From Fibrobacter sp. (GTDB lineage: Bacteria > Fibrobacterota > Fibrobacteria > Fibrobacterales > Fibrobacteraceae): a stretch of 52,623 bases of DNA. This document shows, in pieces, positions 32,556 through 40,911 of the stretch; within the stretch, counting starts at the first letter, position 1, and the number at the start of each line of letters is the position of its first letter. The translations under genes and the position numbers were made by a program. The notes beneath the pieces were generated by a model. The model made no database searches, was not told where the DNA came from, and saw nothing but the letters and a program-made list of their open reading frames with translations. Location of the stretch: NCBI GenBank assembly GCA_024399015.1, contig JAKSIC010000021.1, positions 1 to 52,623 of the forward strand, written 5' to 3'.

Positions 32556-34166
32556 TTACTTAATAGCCTTCCAAGATTCTGCAACAATGTTCTTGTCGAT
32601 GTTGCAAACCTTTTCTACCGCACCAATCTTGGTGGGGAGAATATAAACTCGTGTGCCCTTTTCGGCCTTTTTGTCCACGGCCATGGCGTCCCATGCGGCT
32701 TCCACATCGATGTCGTAGGTCTTGGGGAATCCAAGGTCGTCCAGCAACTTGTTTTGACGGGCTTCTGCTTCTGCAGTCATCTTGTTCAGGAGAACTGCGG
32801 CGCGGGCAGCCACACGCATACCGAGAGAAACGGCGATGCCGTGGGTGAACATTTCGTAGTGGGTCAGGTTTTCGATAGCGTGACCGAAAGTATGACCGTA
32901 GTTCAAAATAGCGCGAAGTCCTGCTTCCTTTTCGTCGATGCCTACCACTTCTGCCTTGATGGCGCAGCTGCGGTAGATCAGGTGCTTGAGGACTTCCAGG
33001 TCGTGGTTCTTGATTTGTTCCACGTGTTCTTCCATGTAGCGGAAGAATTTTTCATCATAGATCACGCCGTACTTCACGATTTCGGCGAGGCCGGCCAGGT
33101 ATTCGGTTTCAGGCAAGGTGCTGAGAACGTCTACATCCACCACCACAGCGTGAGGCTGGTAGAAGGCGCCGATCATGTTCTTGCCTTCGGGGTGGTTCAC
33201 TGCAACCTTTCCGCCCACGGAACTGTCCACCATGGAAAGGAGGGTGGTGGGGAACTGGATGAAGGGAATGCCGCGCTGGTAGGTGGCGGCACCAAAGCCA
33301 GCCATGTCGCCAACGACACCGCCGCTGAACTGCAGGAGGCAGCTCTTGCGGGTGTAGCCACGGTGAAGCATGAAACTGTAAAGCTGGTTCAAGTTGTGCA
33401 AGGTCTTGTTGCGTTCGCCTGCCTGGAACTTGAAGATGGGGCAACGACCGGCCTGGTTCTTCAATTCGAACAAGGTGCGGTTCTGCGCCTTTGCAATGTT
33501 GGTGTCGGTACAGACCAGGAATTCATGACTGGGGGAGAGCTTGAGGCATTCAAGCAAGGAACCCACATGCTGGATGATGTTCTTGCCGATAAAGATGGGA
33601 TACTTGCCACCGCTGCTGGGGAGAACGTCAAGAGCGTGGTTTTCCCAGAACTTGAGGATGTGCAAGATCTTTTCGATAACGTGGTCTTCGGAAAATTCGT
33701 TGGAACTTTCTACGCTGAAGTCTGCGTTAGCGTAGTTGGGTTCGCGGTCCTTCAGCATCTGCTTGATCTTTGCGAGGCGTTCTTCGTCGCTGAGATTTGC
33801 GAGAAGCGGGCGGGTGTTCTTGCGACCGATGCGTTCGGAAAGAACTTCGGGCTTTGCCCAGAGGCGGATGATGGTGCCGTTTTCGCGGATGACCTTCAGG
33901 TTTGCGGGCTGGGTGAGGGCGCCACCGCCAAGGGAGACGATGTGGGGCTCGGCCTTGGCCGCAAACTCGGCCACAACTTCACGCTCCATTTCGCGGAACT
34001 TGGTTTCGCCATCCTGTTCGAAAATTTCGCTGATGGTCTTGCCTGCGCGTTCAACGATAACTGCGTCGGTATCCACATAGGGGCGGTTCAAACGTTCTGC
34101 AAGGGCGCGGCCGGTGCGGGACTTTCCGCTGGCCATGAAACCTGTGAAAAAGATGTGCTTATTCAT
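32556..34166 (-). CDS. aroKB: Bifunctional shikimate kinase / 3-dehydroquinate synthase
   Basis: This 536-residue fusion starts with a shikimate kinase domain (about 1-170). It has P-loop GFMASGKS (residues 9-16), the acidic VDTDAVI, the GGGAL motif, and RPLLANLSDEERL in the lid. The second domain (about 180-536) is dehydroquinate synthase with GGVVGDMAGFGAATYQRGI, the nucleotide-binding VDSSVGGKVAVNHPEGKNMI, and metal ligands in ILNYGHTFGHAIEN. Step 2 and step 5 of the shikimate pathway are thus on one chain. aroE is immediately upstream (2 bp), giving three pathway activities in one operon. It is cytoplasmic. Confidence 0.95.
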   Translation of the reverse strand: MNKHIFFTGFMASGKSRTGRALAERLNRPYVDTDAVIVERAGKTISEIFEQDGETKFREMEREVVAEFAAKAEPHIVSLGGGALTQPANLKVIRENGTIIRLWAKPEVLSERIGRKNTRPLLANLSDEERLAKIKQMLKDREPNYANADFSVESSNEFSEDHVIEKILHILKFWENHALDVLPSSGGKYPIFIGKNIIQHVGSLLECLKLSPSHEFLVCTDTNIAKAQNRTLFELKNQAGRCPIFKFQAGERNKTLHNLNQLYSFMLHRGYTRKSCLLQFSGGVVGDMAGFGAATYQRGIPFIQFPTTLLSMVDSSVGGKVAVNHPEGKNMIGAFYQPHAVVVDVDVLSTLPETEYLAGLAEIVKYGVIYDEKFFRYMEEHVEQIKNHDLEVLKHLIYRSCAIKAEVVGIDEKEAGLRAILNYGHTFGHAIENLTHYEMFTHGIAVSLGMRVAARAAVLLNKMTAEAEARQNKLLDDLGFPKTYDIDVEAAWDAMAVDKKAEKGTRVYILPTKIGAVEKVCNIDKNIVAESWKAIK

Positions 34167-34168
34167 AA

Positions 34169-35056
34169 TTAACCTTGCATTCCTTTGCGCATAATAGCGG
34201 CGAGTTCGTCGTTAGTCTTGTTCTTGGTTTCGACCGGGAACCATTTGCGGAAACTTTCAATTCCCTGGTGCACCAGCATTCCTTCGCCGGTGACAATCTT
34301 GCAACTCTTGGCTTCCGCCATCTGCAGAAGCTTGGTCATGCGGGGAGTGTACACGATGTCGCATACGGCCTGGCCAGCAGTCAGGTCAGCTTCAGTCAGC
34401 GGAGATTCATCTACGTTGGGAGTCATACCCACGGAGGTGGCGTTGATGATCAACTTGATCTTCGGGGAAACCTTTGCGAATTCAGCGAAAGTGACCACCT
34501 GGACGGTGGGAGCCTTTCCTGCGAAAGCCTTGTTCAATCCGTCTGCCAGTGCCTGACCTTTTTCCTTGGTGCGGCATACAATGGTCAGCTCGTTGTTACG
34601 TTCCGCCAAAGTGAACGCGATAGCCTTGGCTGCACCGCCGTTACCCAGCAGGGCCACGGAGGTATTTTCGGGATGAACCCCGAATTCTTCCAGGTTGCGG
34701 ATACATCCGTAGGGGTCGGTTGTGGTGCCACAAAGAGTGCCGCCCACAATACCGTCCTTCCAGTAAAGGGTGTTCACGCTGTCGGTGAACTTTGAAATGT
34801 CAGAAAGCTCGTCTACCAGTTCCATGACCGGGGTCTTGTAAGGAATGGTGACATTTGCTCCGCGGTACTTGAGAACCCTGAAACCCTTGATGGCGTCGGC
34901 CAGGTTTTCGGGCTCCGGAGCGTGGGGGTGATACACCGCATTAATACCCAAAGCCTCAAAAAGGGCGTTGTGCATCAAAGGCGATTTACTATGTCCAATA
35001 GGATTACCGAAAATACAGAGAGATTCGGTTTTTCCATTAATATTTAGCTGGCTCAA
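34169..35056 (-). CDS. aroE: Shikimate 5-dehydrogenase
   Basis: This 295-residue enzyme reduces 3-dehydroshikimate with NADPH. It shows FGNPIGHSKSPLMHNA (shikimate-binding Ser residues), the catalytic Lys in ANVTIPYKTPVMELVDE, the NADP motif LLGNGGAAKAIAFTLAE, and the C-terminal GEGMLVHQG. The start is a TTG at 35056 with AGAGG eight bases upstream. The next ATG is inside the conserved motif, so TTG is the best choice. It is the first gene of the minus-strand run to mutY and is divergent from the XPB-like helicase gene. Confidence 0.93.
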   Translation of the reverse strand: MSQLNINGKTESLCIFGNPIGHSKSPLMHNALFEALGINAVYHPHAPEPENLADAIKGFRVLKYRGANVTIPYKTPVMELVDELSDISKFTDSVNTLYWKDGIVGGTLCGTTTDPYGCIRNLEEFGVHPENTSVALLGNGGAAKAIAFTLAERNNELTIVCRTKEKGQALADGLNKAFAGKAPTVQVVTFAEFAKVSPKIKLIINATSVGMTPNVDESPLTEADLTAGQAVCDIVYTPRMTKLLQMAEAKSCKIVTGEGMLVHQGIESFRKWFPVETKNKTNDELAAIMRKGMQG

Positions 35057-35157
35057 AAAAACCTCTTTTTTTACAATATAAAGATATAATAAAAACGGGG
35101 GTTGTGATACTAAAAATGCGCTGAAAAGCCTATCTTGCCGTATCCCTTGGTTTTTAT

Positions 35158-35163
35158 TAAATT
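35158..35163 (+). promoter_or_regulatory. Putative -10 element of the XPB-like helicase gene
   Basis: TAAATT (TAAATTTG) lies 9 nt before the ATG at 35173, the same spacing as at dedA and lrgA. Confidence 0.5.
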
Positions 35164-35172
35164 TGGCGCCCT

Positions 35173-36960
35173 ATGAATCCGAATGGCGCTATTATTGTTC
35201 AAAGTAACATGGAAATTATGGTGGAGGTTGATGCCCCCACTTACGAAGCAGCACGTGATGCAATTGCCCCCTTTACCGAACTGGTGAAGAGTCCGGAACA
35301 CTTGCACACTTACAAGATCAGCCACCTGAGTTTGTGGAACGCTGCCGCAACTGGCCTCAGAGCCAAGGAAGTTCTTGAACGTCTCGATAGCCAGAGCCGC
35401 TATCCTATTCCGCAGACGGTGATTACCGAAGTGGAAGACTACATGTCCCGCTATGGCTTGCTGCGCCTCAAAAAAGATGGTGATCGTTTGCTCATCGAAT
35501 CCGATGACAAGTTTATGTTCACGGAAATCTGCAAGCTCCGCGAAGTAGAACCTTTCGTTCTTGAATTCATCGACGACACCCACGCCATAGTGGACCCGGA
35601 ACGTCGTGGCCACTTGAAGATGGCTCTCACTAACGCAGGCTTCCCGGTGGAAGACTTGGCCGGTTATACCGTAGGCGATCCGCTGCCCATCAAGCTCCGC
35701 GACACCATGCTCAACGGCAAGGAATTTAAGCTCCGCGACTACCAGAAGGAAGCTGCCCAGGTGTTCTATGCCAGTGGTTCTGAAAAGGGCGGTTCCGGCG
35801 TAATCGTGTTGCCTTGCGGTTCCGGTAAGACGGTGATCGGCATTGCCACCATGGCTTTGGTACAAACTAAGACATTGATTCTTACCCCGAACATTTCCGC
35901 TTCCCGCCAGTGGATTCGTGAAATTTGCGACAAGACTGACTTGACTCCCGACATGGTGAAGGAATACTCCGGCGAAGTCAAGGAAATCGGCCCAGTTACC
36001 GTGGCTACCTACCAGATTTTGACTCAGCGCAAACGCGCCAAGAAGTCTGAAAATCCGAACGAGACTTTGTCTGAAATCGACCTGGAGGAAGGTACAGAAG
36101 AACAGGTCAAGAAGGAACTTTCCAACTTCCCGCTGTTCAGCCAGCAGAAGTGGGGCCTGATGATTTACGACGAAGTCCATTTGCTTCCGGCTCCGGTGTT
36201 CCGCCTGAGTACCGAAATGCAGGCTACCCGTCGCTTGGGCCTTACTGCCACCTTGGTTCGTGAAGACCACAAGGAAACAGAAGTGTTCAGCTTGATTGGC
36301 CCGAAGAAGTACGACATTCCTTGGCGTATTCTCGAAGCTCAGGGCTGGATCGCAACTGCCGACTGTAACGAAATCCGTATTCCCATGGAATCGGAAATGA
36401 AGATGAAGTACGCCTTGGCTCCTGTCCGCGACAAGATTACCTTGGCCAGCACCAATCCTGAAAAGACCGACATTGTCCAGCGTTTGCTCAAGTACTACGA
36501 CAAGCCGGATGACCGTGTGCTGATTATCGGTCAGTATATTGAACAGTTGGAAAACCTTTCCAAGGTTTTGGACATTCCGCTGATTACCGGTAAGACTCCC
36601 AACAAGGAACGTGACAAACTTTATGCCGCCTTCCGAGATGGTAGCCAGAAGAATCTCATGGTCTCCAAGGTGGGTAACTTTGCTATCGACCTTCCGGATG
36701 CAAACGTGCTGATCCAGATTTCCGGTACCTTCGGTAGCCGTCAGGAAGAAGCACAGCGTCTTGGTCGTGTGCTTCGCCCGAAGCAGGACGGCGGTGCTGC
36801 CCACTTCTACAGTATCGTGACCCAGGATTCCAAGGAACAGGAATTTGCCATGAACCGTCAGCTTTTCTTGACCGAACAGGGCTATGCTTACAAGATCATC
36901 AAGCGCGGCGACTGGGATATTCTGGCTAGAACTCCTGAAGAACTGGCGGCAAGACAGTAA
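35173..36960 (+). CDS. XPB/Rad25-type DNA repair helicase
   Basis: This 595-residue SF2 helicase has Walker A GSGKT (216-220), DEVH box (333-336), and motif III followed by the XPB-specific RED motif in LTATLVRED (R363-E364-D365). The C-terminal RecA domain has QISGTFGSRQEEAQRLGRVLRP. An N-terminal damage-recognition-like domain (about 1-190) is present. This matches bacterial XPB helicases related to the eukaryotic TFIIH subunit, which unwind DNA 3' to 5' in repair or transcription. The usual nuclease partner Bax1 is not adjacent. The terminator at 36984-37015 follows. The protein is cytoplasmic; its physiological role in bacteria is poorly known. Confidence 0.92.
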   Translation: MNPNGAIIVQSNMEIMVEVDAPTYEAARDAIAPFTELVKSPEHLHTYKISHLSLWNAAATGLRAKEVLERLDSQSRYPIPQTVITEVEDYMSRYGLLRLKKDGDRLLIESDDKFMFTEICKLREVEPFVLEFIDDTHAIVDPERRGHLKMALTNAGFPVEDLAGYTVGDPLPIKLRDTMLNGKEFKLRDYQKEAAQVFYASGSEKGGSGVIVLPCGSGKTVIGIATMALVQTKTLILTPNISASRQWIREICDKTDLTPDMVKEYSGEVKEIGPVTVATYQILTQRKRAKKSENPNETLSEIDLEEGTEEQVKKELSNFPLFSQQKWGLMIYDEVHLLPAPVFRLSTEMQATRRLGLTATLVREDHKETEVFSLIGPKKYDIPWRILEAQGWIATADCNEIRIPMESEMKMKYALAPVRDKITLASTNPEKTDIVQRLLKYYDKPDDRVLIIGQYIEQLENLSKVLDIPLITGKTPNKERDKLYAAFRDGSQKNLMVSKVGNFAIDLPDANVLIQISGTFGSRQEEAQRLGRVLRPKQDGGAAHFYSIVTQDSKEQEFAMNRQLFLTEQGYAYKIIKRGDWDILARTPEELAARQ

Positions 36961-36983
36961 TTTTCGAAAAATTGATGAAAATC

Positions 36984-37015
36984 AAAAAAGGCCCGGAGAA
37001 ATCCGAGCCTTTTTT
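36984..37015. terminator. Bidirectional terminator between helicase and tRNA-Thr
   Basis: An AAAAAAGGC-type arm (36985 onwards) pairs with AGCCTTTTTT through the GGA/TCC stem, with one mismatch and a GAAA loop. T-runs exist on both strands, so it can serve both the helicase gene and the convergent tRNA gene. Confidence 0.88.
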
Positions 37016-37017
37016 CG

Positions 37018-37090
37018 AGCCACCCAGCAGACTTGAACTGCCGACCTGCTGATTACGAATCAGCTGCTCTACCAGCTGAGCTAGAGTGGC
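37018..37090 (-). tRNA. tRNA-Thr (anticodon CGT)
   Basis: The 73-nt minus-strand sequence folds as a cloverleaf. The acceptor is GCCACTC/GGGTGGC and the D-arm stem is GCTC/GAGC. The anticodon stem is GCTGA/TCAGC with loop TTCGTAA, and the T-arm is GGCAG/CTGCT around TTCAAGT. CGT reads ACG codons. No CCA is encoded, so it must be added enzymatically. The gene stands alone, with a terminator just downstream. Confidence 0.95.
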
Positions 37091-37199
37091 GTAGTGGGTG
37101 CAAAGGTAGTAATGAGAGGGGTGTTTGTCAAGACGGACTGACAACCCCCGTTTTTTTTGCTATGATTGGGACACAAAAATTTTAATATGGACATTTAAC

Positions 37200-37886
37200 A
37201 TGGCTAACGAATCCAATAACAACAATTCTGAAATGAAGGCATTTTTTGTTGCACACGGCTCCAAGGTCGTTGCAGCTCTGGTAGTTGTCATTGCCATCGT
37301 GGTGGGCGTGGTTCAGTACCGCGATTACCAGAAGGCTGCTGCTGCAGAACAGGCTGAACTCCTGGGCCAGGGAATGACCTTCCTCTATGCTGGTGAAAAG
37401 GAAAATGCTTTGGCTGAATTCGAATCCAAGATCAACTCTGGTAAGTTGAGTGGTGTTGGTCTCGCTAAGGCTGCTCTCTATGCTGGCAACATCAAGTATG
37501 AAGCTGGCGACTTTGACGCCGCTGCAGTCCTCTTCCAGAAGTCCTTGGACAATGCAGGTTCTGTTGCCCTGGTTCGTTCCGCTGCAATGCACGGTCTTGC
37601 CGCTGTGAAGATGGAAAAGGGCGACTACTCCGCTGCTGCCGGTCTGCTTGAAAAGTTCGTTGCTGAATTTGCAAAGCGCACTGGTGACAAGGAAGACCGC
37701 TACCAGAAGGACGAACCGATGGATGAAGTTCCGTCTGTTGCCGACGCCATGTGGAAGCTCACTCTCGTCTATCAGCAGCTCGGCGCTAACGACAAGGCTA
37801 AGAAGACTGCTGAACGTCTCCTTGAAGTCTACGGCGACAACCAGTCCGTGGCTGACAAGGCTAAGAAGTTCCTGGCTGCTCTCTAA
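37200..37886 (+). CDS. YfgM-like membrane-anchored TPR protein
   Basis: This 228-residue protein has an N-terminal cytoplasmic tail and one membrane segment (about 23-41, VVAALVVVIAIVVGVVQY). TPR-type helical repeats cover the rest, e.g. YAGNIKYEAGDFDAAAVLFQ and AAMHGLAAVKMEKGDYSAAA. This architecture matches YfgM, an ancillary SecYEG partner that passes proteins to periplasmic chaperones. BamB, often next to YfgM in proteobacteria, is not adjacent. The frame is open upstream to 37125, but the ATG at 37200 gives a sensible N-terminus (MANESNNNN). It is monocistronic with a terminator at 37983-38007. Confidence 0.8.
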   Translation: MANESNNNNSEMKAFFVAHGSKVVAALVVVIAIVVGVVQYRDYQKAAAAEQAELLGQGMTFLYAGEKENALAEFESKINSGKLSGVGLAKAALYAGNIKYEAGDFDAAAVLFQKSLDNAGSVALVRSAAMHGLAAVKMEKGDYSAAAGLLEKFVAEFAKRTGDKEDRYQKDEPMDEVPSVADAMWKLTLVYQQLGANDKAKKTAERLLEVYGDNQSVADKAKKFLAAL

Positions 37887-37889
37887 ACC

Positions 37890-37949
37890 GCGCTAGTCGT
37901 TCGTTTGTAGAGAACCTCCGGTCACTAGCGCTATGCTCGGGACTGGAGG
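37890..37949. repeat. Interlocking inverted repeats downstream of the YfgM-like gene
   Basis: GCGCTAGT (37890-37897) pairs perfectly with ACTAGCGC (37924-37931). CCTCCGGTC (37915-37923) pairs with GACTGGAGG (37941-37949) with one wobble. The two stems overlap in register and cannot both form fully unless as a pseudoknot. The function is unknown. Confidence 0.55.
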
Positions 37950-37982
37950 GCGAACTTGAAGGACGATTCTAGAATTTGAAAT

Positions 37983-38007
37983 GCTCCGTGAAAACGGAGC
38001 GTTTTTT
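37983..38007 (+). terminator. Terminator of the YfgM-like gene
   Basis: The stem GCTCCGT (37983-37989) pairs perfectly with ACGGAGC (37994-38000) around GAAA. The T-run follows at 38002-38007. The 38010-38086 stretch after it is GC-rich with partial palindromes (TACTAGTA) and no gene. Confidence 0.9.
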
Positions 38008-38086
38008 GTTTTTGGCGTAAAGCTCAGGAAAAGGAGCGCGTACTAGTAAACGCGTCGGCGAAGTCGGTGGTGCGCGACTGCTGCGA

Positions 38087-39817
38087 CTATTTGCGTGGGT
38101 TTACTGCAGCGGAGGTCAATGCGAACTTGCCTGTGGCAGTGATGCATTCTGCACGAAGGTAGGCGAAGTCTTCAAAGTCCACGGTGATGTCTACCTCGGG
38201 ACGGGCGGCCACCTGGCTTGCCAGGTGCAGCTCTTCCCTTGGAGCGAGCTTGCCGTTTAACAAACGGCGCCGCCCGTAAACCTTCACGTACCTGAACCCG
38301 CCTCCGAAGTCATCGCTACTGCGGGCATGGAACGCCACCGCCCCTTCGGGGCGGCCTTCTGCAGAGTCCGCTACTCGTTCCCACCAGAGGGCAGGACCTT
38401 CGGTGATGTAGCAGTTGTCTCCTGCGAATGCTTGCTGCACAACATCGCGGGTCAGCGGCGTTTCAACAGAGGTCAGCTGCGCGGTTATATTTGCAACTTG
38501 TGCGGTACCATCTGCAATCTGCGCGGTTCTATCCGCGGTCTCCAGCGGTTCAGGCAACTTCACCACGGTCCTCACGTTTCCGAAAACGTGGTGGCGGTTA
38601 TGCTTCAACGTAATCAGCGGAAGATCCACTGCGGTGGTGTCGTTCAAGTCTCCGTGGGCGTCGTTACCGCCGATGGGCAACACGTAGTTTTCCTTGCCCA
38701 GTTCCTGAATCCACCATTCGCGACCAAGTTTGAAACCTTCGTCTCGTAAGCCGTTCCAGAACTGAATTCCGCGGATTGGGTGCTTTGATGCTGCGTGCAA
38801 ATCTTTGCCTTCCCAGTAGCCGCGTCGGAAAATGAATTTTTCCAGCAGACCCATTTGCTGGTGCGGGTGTGCCGCAAAACAATGGGCTTCCGTCATCTGC
38901 AAAATCTTTTCAATCTTGAAGGTAGGCTTGTTGTCCAGCCAGTTTCTTCCGCAGTCGCCTAGGCCCGGCAAGTATCCCTCCGGTCCAAGAACTGTCACAT
39001 GAACATTCTCGCCCTTTGCATTTCCTGCAGAAACTTCTTCGCCAGCGATCAACAGCGGCATGGCCTCGGCGCGGCTTTCATTCTCTGCGCGGTCCAGAGC
39101 TTCGTTCAACGCCTTTACTTCTTCACGCAAAGCGTTGAACCTCGGCAGAGGTGATTCCGCTTCCTTGGTGTAGTCTTCAGTCGTGTAGGCGAAATCGTAA
39201 GCGTGGTCCGTGCAGCTGACAAAGTCAAGTCCGATAGCCTTTGCTGCCTGCTGGAAAACAGCGGGGGACGCTCCATGTTCTACGTGGTCTGCGGAATAGT
39301 GTGTGTGACAATGCATTTCGCCAGCAACAAATCCCGGAGCCTTGGGCGGCTGGGCGGCGAGTACATGGATTTTTAAAGGCGCTGGTTCCAAACCCGGAAA
39401 ATTCCAACGGCTGAAAATTCTCTTTTTTTTCTTGCCCTTGATTTCCCGTGTTGCCTTGATTTTACAACGTATTTCGTAACGACCCGGTTTCAGGTCTCCA
39501 ATTTCTACAGGATAAAATGCGAATTGTTCCTTGGCTCCGATTCCCAGTGGCACGACTTTCGTAGGGCCGCAAACTTCACCGGAGGTTTTCCCTGCGGCAT
39601 TGTTTTCGCAGATTTCGATTTCTATGGAATCGATTGTTGTGGGGAATCTGTGGGCGTCTCGCACCACAATCCACAGCGTAGGCTTTACGCCCGGTACAAA
39701 TTGAAACGGTGCGTCTACCAGAATTTCAGGCCAGGGTCTGTAAAGCAATGACCAAGGTAGTTTGAACTTGAAGTGGGTCTCTGCGTAGTGCAGCTTTTCT
39801 CCCGGCAAGAGGCTCAT
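38087..39817 (-). CDS. PHP-domain metallohydrolase-like protein (CehA/McbA-like)
   Basis: This 576-residue protein has an N-terminal beta-rich region (about 1-150, accessory domain). A PHP catalytic domain follows with metal ligands in GEMHCHTHYSADHVEHG, SCTDHAYDFAYTT, AHCFAAHPHQQ and IGGNDAHGD. PHP domains hydrolyse phosphate esters; the CehA/McbA relatives cleave carbamates. No signal peptide is visible, suggesting cytoplasm. A triple heptad repeat of the type DxTAQxA lies near residue 430 (genomic 38471-38541). The ATG overlaps the stop of the barrel gene by 1 nt. The substrate is unknown. Confidence 0.8.
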   Translation of the reverse strand: MSLLPGEKLHYAETHFKFKLPWSLLYRPWPEILVDAPFQFVPGVKPTLWIVVRDAHRFPTTIDSIEIEICENNAAGKTSGEVCGPTKVVPLGIGAKEQFAFYPVEIGDLKPGRYEIRCKIKATREIKGKKKKRIFSRWNFPGLEPAPLKIHVLAAQPPKAPGFVAGEMHCHTHYSADHVEHGASPAVFQQAAKAIGLDFVSCTDHAYDFAYTTEDYTKEAESPLPRFNALREEVKALNEALDRAENESRAEAMPLLIAGEEVSAGNAKGENVHVTVLGPEGYLPGLGDCGRNWLDNKPTFKIEKILQMTEAHCFAAHPHQQMGLLEKFIFRRGYWEGKDLHAASKHPIRGIQFWNGLRDEGFKLGREWWIQELGKENYVLPIGGNDAHGDLNDTTAVDLPLITLKHNRHHVFGNVRTVVKLPEPLETADRTAQIADGTAQVANITAQLTSVETPLTRDVVQQAFAGDNCYITEGPALWWERVADSAEGRPEGAVAFHARSSDDFGGGFRYVKVYGRRRLLNGKLAPREELHLASQVAARPEVDITVDFEDFAYLRAECITATGKFALTSAAVNPRK

Positions 39818-40896
39818 TATTCCTCCGGCTTCGCGGCGGGCTCAGTTGCGGCGGGCTCAGTTGCGGCAGACTCTGCTGCAGTACTTGCGGCGGGATCTGC
39901 AACAGTACTTGCAGTAGGTTCTGCTGCGGTCTTTGCGGTTGCTTCTTCCGCGCCTTTTTCTTCAGACTTTGTTACTGTGTTGTCTGCAGCAGTTTCAGCG
40001 CCTTTCTCTGCGGATTTTGCAGCCTTCTTGGCTTCAACCATATCCTTGGGAGTACGCTTTCTTTCGGAAGAAGTTTTCTTTTCTTTTTCCTTCTCTTCCT
40101 CTTCCATAATTTTCTTGTCGTTCCACAGGCCGAAACTTACGCGGAACTGCATCTGCAATCCGCCTACATTCCATTTTGCCTTTTCTTCAGGGCCGTCGGG
40201 AACGATGTCGGAGAATTTCTTGTTGGATTCTACCGAGATAGAACTGAAGCCCACGTCTCCGTAGATGTTGAATCCCTTCCAGCTGGCTACAAGATAGCCG
40301 AGGCTGATGCCGAAGCCTGCACCGGTGATAGGCGTTTTTGCTTCTAGCATTCCCCAGGTGGTATAAATTTCCGTGCCCGGTAAAACCCAGTACCAGCGCG
40401 CAGCGATGCTGAACAGACTGGAGTTAGACAATGACATGAAATTCTTGGGAATTGCCAGTCTGTATTCCAAAAACAGCGGGACACCCTGAATGGTGTAGCT
40501 GTAATTGTGGGCTCGGTTCTTACGGTCAGTCAGCACCACGGATTCGTTGTCGTAGATAAATCCAATGCCTGCACTGATGAAGTGGTCGCGTAAGACTTGG
40601 TATTGCAAACCTGCAGAAACGGGAAAGCAGAAATTCACCTTCTGGAAATCCTGTTTTGCAACATTCAAGGATTCACTTTCGGTGACAGCACTTTCCCTAA
40701 AGCTTTGGTAGATGGTATCGACGGCGTTCTGGAAATACTTTCGGTTTTCGAAGTCAAGAAAGGATACAGAAGGCTGTACGAAAATAGATAGCTTTGACCT
40801 GTCGTGCTCTACGCGGTCCTCTGCTGCAGAAACGCTAAGCGGCAAGCTTACGATTGCAACGGCGATACAGGCGAGAACTTTGCGAAACGACAGCAT
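39817..40896 (-). CDS. Outer-membrane barrel protein with low-complexity Ala/Lys/Glu tail
   Basis: This 359-residue protein has a signal peptide (MLSFRKVLACIAVAIVSLPLSVSA). Residues about 30-255 have barrel-type strands (FCFPVSAGLQYQVLRDHFIS; TGAGFGISLGYLVASWKGFN). A charged segment (KIMEEEEKEKEKKTSSERK) and a repetitive tail rich in AESAATEPAATEPAAKPEE units complete it. The tail resembles that of the 990-2609 barrel in being appended after the barrel, although its composition differs. The gene sits 15 bp after bamD and is coupled to the PHP gene. The tail may reach into the periplasm toward peptidoglycan. No family is named. Confidence 0.72.
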   Translation of the reverse strand: MLSFRKVLACIAVAIVSLPLSVSAAEDRVEHDRSKLSIFVQPSVSFLDFENRKYFQNAVDTIYQSFRESAVTESESLNVAKQDFQKVNFCFPVSAGLQYQVLRDHFISAGIGFIYDNESVVLTDRKNRAHNYSYTIQGVPLFLEYRLAIPKNFMSLSNSSLFSIAARWYWVLPGTEIYTTWGMLEAKTPITGAGFGISLGYLVASWKGFNIYGDVGFSSISVESNKKFSDIVPDGPEEKAKWNVGGLQMQFRVSFGLWNDKKIMEEEEKEKEKKTSSERKRTPKDMVEAKKAAKSAEKGAETAADNTVTKSEEKGAEEATAKTAAEPTASTVADPAASTAAESAATEPAATEPAAKPEE

Positions 40897-40911
40897 GGAT
40901 ACTCCGCAAGA

